Assembly: GCA_023399815.1 (NCBI GenBank)
Contig: JAEWOJ010000156.1
Span: 1-5,587, forward strand
DNA from: Pseudomonadota bacterium
GTDB lineage: Bacteria; Pseudomonadota; Gammaproteobacteria; Xanthomonadales; Xanthomonadaceae
DNA: 5,587 nt
Direction: 5' to 3'
Position numbers and translations under genes: made by a program. Within the stretch, counting starts at the first letter, position 1. The number at the start of each line of letters is the position of its first letter. This document shows, one piece after another, positions 1 to 5,032 of this stretch. Below the pieces are notes generated by a model. It made no database searches, was not told the origin of the DNA, and was given only the letters and a program-made list of their open reading frames with translations.

Positions 1-39
1 CAGCGAAGCATGGCAACCACGGCAAGGGAGAACCCTGAA

Positions 40-402
40 ATGAGCGTTCGGAATCAAGAGCAACAGCAACAGCACAAGCAAGAGCCGGCTCTGGCAACTC
101 GCAAAGCATGGGGTGAAGGGCGGCAGGCGGGAGGGCCGCTGTTCCAGCTTGGCCAGCTGGTGGCGACACCGGCGGCGTTGGAGTTCCTGGCCACCGTGCC
201 ATGCGGCGTGCTGCCGCTGGTGGCACGGCATGTCCGGGGTGACTTCGGGGACCTCTGTGACGAGGACCGCGAATCGAACCGGCAGGCCATCCAGTACGGC
301 TCGCGCGTGCTGTCGTCCTACGAATTGAAGGGCGGCAAGGTCTGGATCATCACCGAGGCCGACCGGAGCGTCACCACGGTCCTGCTGCCCTCCGACTACT
401 GA
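40..402 (+). CDS. Small conserved plasmid/ICE-type protein, family member 1 (120 aa)
   Basis: The frame is open from the window edge with an ATG at 10, but the ATG at 40 is preferred because GGGAG at 26-30 precedes it by 9 nt; the first ATG has no usable ribosome site. The N-terminus (residues 1-30) is hydrophilic and low complexity, with a glutamine-rich stretch (QEQQQQ, residues 6-11). A compact domain covers about residues 34-120, starting LFQLGQLVATPAALE, then ARHVRGDFGDLCDEDR, and ending VWIITEADRSVTTVLLPSDY. The same domain recurs in the gene at 2653, with the shared VW(I/V)ITEADRS tail. From memory this is a recurrent uncharacterised family in proteobacterial plasmids and ICEs; I know no biochemical function. 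There is no signal peptide or TM segment, so it is probably cytosolic. It sits 11 nt upstream of the next gene and is presumably cotranscribed with it and the ParB-like gene. Confidence 0.88.
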   Translation: MSVRNQEQQQQHKQEPALATRKAWGEGRQAGGPLFQLGQLVATPAALEFLATVPCGVLPLVARHVRGDFGDLCDEDRESNRQAIQYGSRVLSSYELKGGKVWIITEADRSVTTVLLPSDY

Positions 403-413
403 CGGGGGCAGCC

Positions 414-620
414 ATGCGCCAGCGCGACACCACCCCGTACTTCACCACCGCTCGCTTCGCCAGCGTTTGCCCGGAAACGGGCAAGCGCATCGCGAAGGGC
501 GAGCGCATCGCCTACTTCCCGGCCAGCCGAAAGGCCTACGCCGAGAGCAGCAAGGCCGCCGAGCAGGTGCGCGGCCTTGATTTCGCCCGCGCCTACGCGA
601 TGCCGGACGCGGACTACTGA
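414..620 (+). CDS. Small conserved hypothetical protein (68 aa)
   Basis: ATG at 414 follows the upstream stop by 11 nt, with a G-run (404-408) as a possible ribosome site. The protein is basic and soluble. Its core, about residues 10-42, reads FTTARFASVCPETGKRIAKG followed by ERIAYFPASRKAY. The layout C-x-x-x-G-K-x-I-x-K-G-E-x-I-x-Y-x-P resembles small zinc-finger-like proteins in which CxxC-G-K-x-I-x-K-G is followed by a later Cys/His pair, but only one cysteine (C19) is present, so a zinc site is unlikely. I recall similar short proteins beside large ParB-like genes in mobile elements, which fits its place 41 nt upstream of one here. No function can be assigned. The conserved-looking core, codon bias and tight spacing on both sides support a real gene. 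Confidence 0.85.
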   Translation: MRQRDTTPYFTTARFASVCPETGKRIAKGERIAYFPASRKAYAESSKAAEQVRGLDFARAYAMPDADY

Positions 621-661
621 CGCACCACCGCACCACCACAACAACTACGAAGGAAACGACC

Positions 662-2533
662 ATGCAAAGCACCATGACCCCGGCCGCCGCGCCGACCCTG
701 ATACCACTGAACCAGCTGCACCGCTCCGACCTCAACGTCCGCAAGACGGGCGGCACCGACGTGACGGAGCTGGCGGCCAACATCCGCGCCGCGCAGCGCC
801 TCATCCAGAACCTTGTCGTCGTGCCCGAGAAGCGCGGCAAGAAGGACGGCTATGGCGTGGTCGCCGGCGGCCGCCGGCTGGCCGCGCTGACTTCGCTGGC
901 GAAGGAAAAGGCCATTCCGACCGACTGGCCCGTGCCGTGCCAGATCGTGACCCGCGAGGAAGCCGTGGAGTTGAGCATGGCCGAGAACATCCACCGCGAG
1001 GACATGCACCCGGCGGACGAGTTCGACGCTTGGGCCAAGCTGGTGGACGCTGGCACCGACGTGGAGGAAATCGCCGCGCGGCACGGCACCACCGCCGAGG
1101 TTGTCCGCAAGCGCCTGACCCTCGCGCGCGTGTCGCCCAGGGTGATGAAGCTGTATCGCAGCGGCGACTTGAAGCTGGAACAGGTCATGGCGTTCACCCT
1201 GACCAACGACCACCGCGCACAGGACGCGCTCTTGAAGGGCCGCACCCATTACCCGCAGGCCTACGAGATTCGCCGCAGCCTGACCGCCGAGGCCGTCCCG
1301 GACACCGACGAGCGCGCCCGCTACGTCGGCGAGAAGGCGTATCTCGCGGCCGGCGGCACGGTCACGCCGGATATGTTCGACCAGAACGGCCGCACCTACT
1401 ACAACGACGCGGCCCTGCTGACCCGCCTCGCTGCCGAGAAGCTGGAAAAGGCGGCTGAAAAGCTGCGCAAGGATGCGCCGTGGGTGGACGTGTACGCCGA
1501 GGAACTGGACTACACGATCCGGGGCAACTACGCCGACATTCCGACCATCCGGCAGGAACCCGATGCCGCGAGCGCGAAGAAGCTGACCGCCCTGCAGGCA
1601 AAGCTGCAGGGGGCGGAGGCGAAGCTGCGCGAGTTGGAGGACGGCCCGGAGCCGGACGACGAGGAAGCCGGCGACGCCGCGTGGATGGCGGCCAGCGAAG
1701 CGGTCGAGGCCATCGAGGCGGAAATCTCCGCCATCGAGGACACCTTGCGCGTTCCGCACCCGGAAGGCGCGCAGCTCGCCGGCATCGTGGTCGGCCTGTC
1801 CAGCGACGGCAAGGTCAAGAAGCTGGTGAACGTCATCCGCGCCGCCGACAAGGCCAAGCTGCGCAAGCCCGCCGCCAACGGCGACGCCGCCCAGGGCGAG
1901 GCCGCCCCTGCCGACGACGGCGACCCGCAGAGCGTGCGCAGCGACCTGTCCACCTACCTGACGGCCGTCACGCAGAACGCGCTGGCCAACAACATCGGCA
2001 TGGGTCTGCGCGCCCTCGCCTACCAGCTGGCGCTGCGCTGGATCGGCGAGGCCTACAACCACCACGGCGTCCGCATTACCGGCGAGGACCATGCGCGCCT
2101 GCCGGTGTCGGCGACGCTGGAAGGCAGCGCAGCGGAGAAGGCCTGCAACGACCGTCACGAAGCATGGCAGCGCGAACTGCCGACGAACGCCGAGGCGCTG
2201 TGGGCGTGGTGCCTGTCTGCCCCCGAGGGCCAGATTCACAACCTGCTCGCTTACGCGGCTTCGCGCTCGCTCGCTGGCACGCAGTTCAATGCCGGTCGCC
2301 AGTGCATCGCCCCGCTGGTGGAGGCGCTGGAGATCAAGCTGACCGACCACTGGCAGCCGCGTGCGGACTACTTCGCCCGGATCAAGAAAACGACGACGCT
2401 CCGCATCCTCGCAGAGCATGGCCACGCCGACCCGGCGCTGGCCAAGTTGAAGCGCGGCCAGCTGGCCGAGCGTGCCGCCGACCTGCTGGCGGGCAGCGGC
2501 TGGCTGCCCCCGACCCTGACCCTGACCGAGTAA
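662..2533 (+). CDS. Large ParB/RepB/Spo0J-domain protein, YubM/ORF653 type (623 aa)
   Basis: The start ATG at 662 has GAAGGA at 649-654. Residues 12-120 form a ParB N-terminal domain: IPLNQLHRSDLNVRK (14-28), LIQNLVVVP (47-55, matching the family's LIQPLVV motif with N for P), VVAGGRRLAAL (66-76, the GxRR motif that contacts the CTP phosphates in ParB) and ENIHREDMHPADE (108-120). A helix-turn-helix follows at about 132-157 (VEEIAARHGTTAEVVRKRLT and on). Residues 300-362 look like two charged coiled-coil helices. A 260-residue C-terminal region, rich in A, W and E, has no domain I recognise. Canonical ParB is about 280-330 aa, so this is the long form, similar in size to ORF653/YubM of the F plasmid leading region. 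It probably binds DNA, but no ParA ATPase or obvious parS array is visible beside it, so a segregation role is unproven. The N-terminal family call is strong; the role is inferred. Confidence 0.95.
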   Translation: MQSTMTPAAAPTLIPLNQLHRSDLNVRKTGGTDVTELAANIRAAQRLIQNLVVVPEKRGKKDGYGVVAGGRRLAALTSLAKEKAIPTDWPVPCQIVTREEAVELSMAENIHREDMHPADEFDAWAKLVDAGTDVEEIAARHGTTAEVVRKRLTLARVSPRVMKLYRSGDLKLEQVMAFTLTNDHRAQDALLKGRTHYPQAYEIRRSLTAEAVPDTDERARYVGEKAYLAAGGTVTPDMFDQNGRTYYNDAALLTRLAAEKLEKAAEKLRKDAPWVDVYAEELDYTIRGNYADIPTIRQEPDAASAKKLTALQAKLQGAEAKLRELEDGPEPDDEEAGDAAWMAASEAVEAIEAEISAIEDTLRVPHPEGAQLAGIVVGLSSDGKVKKLVNVIRAADKAKLRKPAANGDAAQGEAAPADDGDPQSVRSDLSTYLTAVTQNALANNIGMGLRALAYQLALRWIGEAYNHHGVRITGEDHARLPVSATLEGSAAEKACNDRHEAWQRELPTNAEALWAWCLSAPEGQIHNLLAYAASRSLAGTQFNAGRQCIAPLVEALEIKLTDHWQPRADYFARIKKTTTLRILAEHGHADPALAKLKRGQLAERAADLLAGSGWLPPTLTLTE

Positions 2534-2540
2534 CGGCGAC

Positions 2541-2564
2541 GGCCCCGCTCATCCGAGCGGGGCC
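2541..2564 (+). terminator. GC-rich hairpin terminator after the ParB-like gene
   Basis: A perfect 10-bp stem, GGCCCCGCTC (2541-2550) with GAGCGGGGCC (2555-2564), has a 4-nt ATCC loop. It begins 7 nt after the ParB-like stop codon. It is followed by TTGCCTGTTTCTTTCG, a T-rich but interrupted tract. The position and stem strength favour a transcription terminator; the imperfect U-tract means termination may be partial. Confidence 0.75.
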
Positions 2565-2616
2565 TTGCCTGTTTCTTTCGTTGTGCTATTGTGCCATTGT
2601 GTCATTGTGCTATTGT
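2565..2616 (+). promoter_or_regulatory. Candidate promoter(s) overlapping the octamer array
   Basis: Two extended -10-like elements, TGC-TATTGT, occur at 2584-2592 and 2608-2616, created by the repeat units. Upstream, TTGCCT (2565-2570) lies 16 nt before the first TATTGT and TTGTGC (2589-2594) lies 16 nt before the second. Matches to the sigma-70 consensus are partial (4/6 for TATTGT, 4/6 and 3/6 for the -35 hexamers). The location, after a terminator and about 35-60 nt ahead of the gene at 2653, is right for a promoter of the downstream cluster. Because the elements are made by the repeat, gain or loss of units would change promoter number or spacing. Confidence 0.35.
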
Positions 2617-2620
2617 GCCA
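2581..2620 (+). repeat. Five tandem 8-bp direct repeats, consensus TTGTGYYA
   Basis: The units are TTGTGCTA (2581-2588), TTGTGCCA (2589-2596), TTGTGTCA (2597-2604), TTGTGCTA (2605-2612) and TTGTGCCA (2613-2620). The unit pair 2581-2596 is repeated exactly at 2605-2620. The array occupies the gap between the hairpin terminator and the gene at 2653. An 8-bp period does not match the DNA helical repeat, so adjacent units face different sides of the helix. It could be an operator array, a ParB or regulator binding array, or a slippage-prone microsatellite that tunes promoter spacing. The sequence shows the repeat clearly; its role is unknown. Confidence 0.95.
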
Positions 2621-2652
2621 ATGACCCAAGGCGGACCCTCAAGGAGCGAACC

Positions 2653-3009
2653 ATGAACCGCATGACCAACACCCTCCCCAATCGCGCCCCCCGTCCTGAT
2701 GCTGGCCTGCGTCGGCGGTGCGGCACTGCCGCCCCAGGCCTCGTTTTCAGCCCGGGCGGCGTCACCTTCTCCGACTCGGCAATGGCCGCGCTCCGGCGCG
2801 TCGGCCTGGACGTGATGGACCTCGTTCGCAAGCACTGCATGGCGGACTGGACGGACATGATGCCGCACGACCGCCGCGCCAACATCGAGGCGCTGGCGCG
2901 CGGCGGTCGCATCTTCTCGTCGTTCCACCTCGGCGACCAGGTGCGGGTATGGGTCATCACCGAAGCCGACCGCAGCAGCACCAGCGTGCTGCTTCCGGGC
3001 GAGTTCTAA
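2653..3009 (+). CDS. Small conserved plasmid/ICE-type protein, divergent family member 2 (118 aa)
   Basis: The start ATG at 2653 has a strong AAGGAG at 2641-2646. The frame is open far upstream inside the ParB-like gene, but that part is a shadow; the ribosome site and the array mark the true start. Residues 1-28 are basic and low complexity. Residues 30-118 align end to end with the domain of the protein at 40-402: VFSPGGVTFSDSAMAALRRV, then RKHCMADWTDMMPHDRRANI, then GGRIFSSFHLGDQVRVWVIT and EADRSSTSVLLPGEF. Conserved between the two are the DR-x-x-N turn, the G-R-(V/I)-x-S-S-(Y/F) strand and VW(I/V)ITEADRS. The GDFGDLCDE of copy 1 is ADWTDMMPH here, so the copies have diverged. The function is unknown. 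It is likely the first gene of a cluster with the membrane genes, since the next ribosome site overlaps its stop codon. Confidence 0.88.
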   Translation: MNRMTNTLPNRAPRPDAGLRRRCGTAAPGLVFSPGGVTFSDSAMAALRRVGLDVMDLVRKHCMADWTDMMPHDRRANIEALARGGRIFSSFHLGDQVRVWVITEADRSSTSVLLPGEF

Positions 3010-3021
3010 GGAGCGCCCGCC

Positions 3022-3459
3022 ATGACCGACACCACCACCATCCCGCGCGGCACGCCTTGCGGCCGCACCGTCCTGCTGACCGGGGCCGGCGTCGCCGCCG
3101 CCGGCGGCGCGATCGCGTTCGTGATCGACCACTCCGCGACGATCCTCAACGGCATCTTCCTGGCAGTGACCTTCGGCCACTTCTGGCCTGGCGTCATCGT
3201 CCACTTCGCCGCAGCGATGCTCTGCGCCTATGCCGTATGCAAGTTGAGCGCAGGGGCACACCGCGGCCGATTCGGAAGCCTGCTCGCTGGCGCGGTCGCC
3301 CTTTACTTCGCGAGCCTGTTTTCAGTCACAGACCTCGCGGCGGGGCCGGCCGACCTGACCGTCTACCAGACAACCGCCATGTGGATTCTCTGGCTCGGAT
3401 TCGCCGGCGTCTGCCTGGCCATCGTTGGCACTTTCCTACCCGATCCGTCGGATTATTAG
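3022..3459 (+). CDS. Polytopic membrane protein, about four TM segments (145 aa)
   Basis: ATG at 3022 is preceded by AAGGAG at 3008-3013, which overlaps the TAA of the upstream gene, suggesting translational coupling. After a short polar N-terminus, hydrophobic segments lie at about residues 17-35 (VLLTGAGVAAAGGAIAFVI), 42-73 (a long stretch including IFLAVTFGHFWPGVIVHF, perhaps one kinked or two short helices), 84-102 (GSLLAGAVALYFASLF and on) and 118-139 (WILWLGFAGVCLAIVGTFLP). Polar FGHFWPG (51-57) inside the second hydrophobic region is distinctive. The loop before the last helix is neutral to acidic, and the protein ends DPSDY. I recognise no family. It is an inner-membrane protein of unknown function, the first of five membrane proteins in a row. 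Confidence 0.82.
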   Translation: MTDTTTIPRGTPCGRTVLLTGAGVAAAGGAIAFVIDHSATILNGIFLAVTFGHFWPGVIVHFAAAMLCAYAVCKLSAGAHRGRFGSLLAGAVALYFASLFSVTDLAAGPADLTVYQTTAMWILWLGFAGVCLAIVGTFLPDPSDY

Positions 3460-3519
3460 TCTCAATCGCTGCGACCCCATGCCGATTATGCTGTGGGCCT
3501 CGCCAAGGAGCCGATTCCA

Positions 3520-3885
3520 GTGGAAACAAAACCGAATTACGTCAAGCGGACTGCCGTCGTCGCCAGCATCGTCGTGGCGCTGCTGCTGGCGTCGGTCTAT
3601 ATCGGCCGCCGCGCTGGCGAGGCCACCGGGGCCGATGCTCGCACTCGCCTGGAGCTGGTGTGGCCTACGGTCATGGAGTGGCCCGAGGCCGACCGCGCAT
3701 TCCTGGTCGGCCTTGCCATGACCTGCGACCTGCATACCCGCCCCGCCACGCGCGAGGCCACTGTCGCCTGCCTGCGCGAAGCCGCTTCCAATCCCGACGC
3801 GGAGCTGCCCGTCGGGGTCTCCGCGGCCGAGGCGCCCGCGCGGCTTGACGCCCTGCTCAATCTGCGGGCTTCGACCACCATCTGA
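3520..3885 (+). CDS. Single-pass membrane-anchored protein with periplasmic domain (121 aa)
   Basis: The chosen start is GTG at 3520, 9 nt after a strong AAGGAG at 3505-3510; an in-frame GTG at 3493 has no ribosome site and would bury that AAGGAG. The N-terminus METKPNYVKR is followed by one hydrophobic helix (residues 11-28, TAVVASIVVALLLASVYI) flanked by RR, a signal-anchor layout with the C-terminal 90 residues outside. That domain is alpha-helical in character and has two cysteines (C69 and C84), within AMTCDLHTRPATREATVACL, that could form a disulfide. The shape (one TM, then C-x14-C-L-R-E) loosely recalls TrbK-type entry-exclusion proteins of conjugative elements, but I see no diagnostic motif. 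It lies 60 nt after the previous stop. The function is unknown. Confidence 0.8.
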   Translation: METKPNYVKRTAVVASIVVALLLASVYIGRRAGEATGADARTRLELVWPTVMEWPEADRAFLVGLAMTCDLHTRPATREATVACLREAASNPDAELPVGVSAAEAPARLDALLNLRASTTI

Positions 3886-3907
3886 CCAGTCTGGAGACAT
3901 AATCCAC

Positions 3908-4165
3908 ATGCGTAGCCCATCGACATTCCAGTTTCTGCTCCGCTGGTACCGGGGTCATGTCATCTTCGGGTTGGCGTTCCTCGGCATAGCCGCCTGGGGC
4001 TTCCTGCGGGATGTGCCTGCGACGCCTAATCCCGCTGTCGCCGCTTTCAGCTCGCCATTCGCGGATGCCGCCGGGATCGCCACCTGGTTCGCGCTCGCCT
4101 TCGGTGTGCTGCTCCTGGTGCGTGGCTGGATGAAGGCCTCCGATTTGCGCAACGGCAGGCCATGA
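3908..4165 (+). CDS. Small two-TM membrane protein (85 aa)
   Basis: The start is ATG at 3908 with GGAG at 3893-3896. An in-frame TTG at 3845 would overlap the previous gene by 41 nt without a ribosome site and is rejected. Two hydrophobic helices lie at residues 17-33 (HVIFGLAFLGIAAWGFL) and 55-72 (AGIATWFALAFGVLLLVRGW), joined by a roughly 20-residue loop, VPATPNPAVAAFSSPFADA. The N-terminal RSPSTFQFLLRWYR and the C-terminal RGWMKASDLRNGRP are basic, so both ends are predicted to be cytoplasmic. The stop codon overlaps the next start (ATGA at 4162-4165), which indicates coupled translation. No family is recognised. Confidence 0.78.
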   Translation: MRSPSTFQFLLRWYRGHVIFGLAFLGIAAWGFLRDVPATPNPAVAAFSSPFADAAGIATWFALAFGVLLLVRGWMKASDLRNGRP

Positions 4166-4728
4166 GCGACGTCGGCTGCCCCGACTGTGGCGCTGGCGTC
4201 GAAGGCGCTCCCGTAGGCTCACCCTGCCCCTCGTGTGGGAAGCCGCTCATCGACGGCGCGGAAGCCTACCGCCAATGGAAGGCCGCCAACCGCGAGGCTC
4301 TGGCGGTGTTTCACGGCGTGGATCTCCCGCCCAGCTTCATCCATCGCCGGCGGCTGGCCGCCGGCATCGTCCTTGCCGCAGCTGCGCTCGCGGGCCTGCT
4401 GCCAGAGCTGGCTGCATTCAACATCCCAACGCGGATCATGTGCGTGGCCGCCATAGCGAACACATGCGGGCACTGGCTCGCTGGCCAACCCACGAAGATC
4501 CCGTTCCCTCTGGCTCTGGCCGCCCTGCTGGCGGCCCTTGGCGCTGTCGCCTCATCGTCGGCGTCGTCCACCGAGCTGCACGCGGCGCTCGACGTGGCCA
4601 ACGACCTCATCCGCTACGTCCTCGCAGCGGGCTTCCTGGTCATCGCCTCGATCCTGCACCGGCGGGCCGCCTTGGCGGCCAAGCGCGACGCCTGGCGCGC
4701 CGTGCTTGGCCGCACTGTCGTCATGTAG
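4162..4728 (+). CDS. Zinc-ribbon plus multi-TM membrane protein (188 aa)
   Basis: ATG at 4162 overlaps the preceding TGA (ATGA), so translation is probably coupled. The N-terminus holds a small zinc ribbon: C6-P-D-C9 and C22-P-S-C25, the two CPxC knuckles 12 residues apart, in the order of rubredoxin-like or zinc-ribbon knuckles. A soluble helical linker follows (residues 33-62, with EAYRQWKAANREALAVFHGV), then about four hydrophobic segments at 64-84, 91-107, 114-132 and 148-166, the last ending in HRR. The positively charged C-terminus (AAKRDAWRAVLGR) is probably cytoplasmic, as the ribbon must be. Zinc-ribbon membrane proteins are a common architecture among uncharacterised bacterial proteins; the ribbon may bind a partner or nucleic acid. 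No family is recognised. Confidence 0.85.
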   Translation: MSDVGCPDCGAGVEGAPVGSPCPSCGKPLIDGAEAYRQWKAANREALAVFHGVDLPPSFIHRRRLAAGIVLAAAALAGLLPELAAFNIPTRIMCVAAIANTCGHWLAGQPTKIPFPLALAALLAALGAVASSSASSTELHAALDVANDLIRYVLAAGFLVIASILHRRAALAAKRDAWRAVLGRTVVM

Positions 4729-4772
4729 CCAGATCAAGGCCTGCGACACAGGCTCCGCGGCTGCGCTCAAGT

Positions 4773-4790
4773 TCGGCCGTTCTCGGCCGA
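4773..4790. repeat. Short perfect inverted repeat between membrane genes
   Basis: TCGGCCG (4773-4779) and CGGCCGA (4784-4790) form a 7-bp stem with a TTCT loop, in the 93-nt gap between the zinc-ribbon gene and the 31-aa ORF. No T-tract follows, so it is a poor intrinsic terminator; it could be an mRNA-stabilising hairpin, a pause site or an operator. Confidence 0.6.
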
Positions 4791-4821
4791 TAGCCCTTCG
4801 GAGCCAGTTTCGGAGCCGACC

Positions 4822-4917
4822 ATGCCGCAGTTCATCCCTCTTGCCTTGTTGGGCGCCATCGCAGCCGGCTTCGTGGGCTTCGTCTGGTGGGTCGGCCGGC
4901 GGCTGCCGGAGGCCTGA
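4822..4917 (+). CDS. Candidate 31-aa single-TM membrane microprotein
   Basis: ATG at 4822 has a GGAG ribosome site at 4812-4815, 6 nt upstream. The ORF encodes MPQFIPLALLGAIAAGFVGF plus VWWVGRRLPEA and stops at 4915-4917. Residues 4-24 form one uninterrupted hydrophobic helix containing a G-A-x-A-A-G-x-x-G small-residue face suitable for helix packing. It ends in a WWVGRR interfacial and positive cap, so the orientation is likely N-out/C-in. It is the fifth membrane-protein ORF in a row. A short ORF can arise by chance in GC-rich DNA, but the combination of a good ribosome site, a clean TM helix with positive cap, and context makes it credible. Function unknown. Confidence 0.55.
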   Translation: MPQFIPLALLGAIAAGFVGFVWWVGRRLPEA

Positions 4918-5032
4918 CGGCCTACGCCTCTGCCGAGGCAGTCCCACCCCACCGCCGCCCTGCAGCTAGCGGCGGCGTCCTCGCGCGAGCTTGCCTCGTC
5001 GCCCTCGATGACGGTGATTCTTTCAACAATCG
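4918..5032. other. Non-coding stretch with minor hairpins
   Basis: No gene is supported here. A small hairpin straddles the upstream stop codon (AGGCC 4910-4914 with GGCCT 4919-4923). Two more follow: GCCTC (4926-4930) with GAGGC (4935-4939), and CGCCGCC (4953-4959) with GGCGGCG (4971-4977) around an 11-nt loop. No T-tract follows any of them. A promoter for the downstream structured leader should lie here, but I find no convincing -35/-10 pair. Confidence 0.5.

Noticed and set aside
10..39. Earlier ATG (10) for the first gene
   Set aside because: No ribosome site fits it, while GGGAG at 26-30 fits the ATG at 40. The extra residues MATTARENPE add nothing recognisable, although a start further upstream of the window cannot be excluded.
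577..1458. 293-aa + strand frame overlapping the start of the ParB-like gene
   Set aside because: Arg/Pro/His-rich +1 shadow of the ParB coding region, with no ribosome site and no domain.
614..2425. A 603-aa open frame on the minus strand opposite the ParB-like gene
   Set aside because: It is the antisense mirror of a GC-biased coding region. The opposite strand encodes clear ParB motifs with good start and ribosome site; the antisense translation is low-complexity L/V/G/R with no motif.
2581..2620. CRISPR-like array
   Set aside because: The units are 8 bp, contiguous and without spacers; it is a microsatellite-like tandem repeat.
1480..2652. Upstream in-frame extension (391 codons) of the gene at 2653
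   Set aside because: It runs through the ParB-like gene in another frame as Arg/Gly-rich shadow sequence, then through a terminator and the octamer array. AAGGAG plus ATG at 2653 gives the true start.
3493..3519. Earlier GTG start (3493) for the 121-aa anchored protein
   Set aside because: No ribosome site precedes it, and AAGGAG at 3505-3510 is ideally placed for GTG 3520.
3845..3907. Earlier TTG start (3845) for the two-TM protein
   Set aside because: It would overlap the previous gene by 41 nt without a ribosome site; ATG 3908 has GGAG and gives a normal membrane-protein N-terminus.
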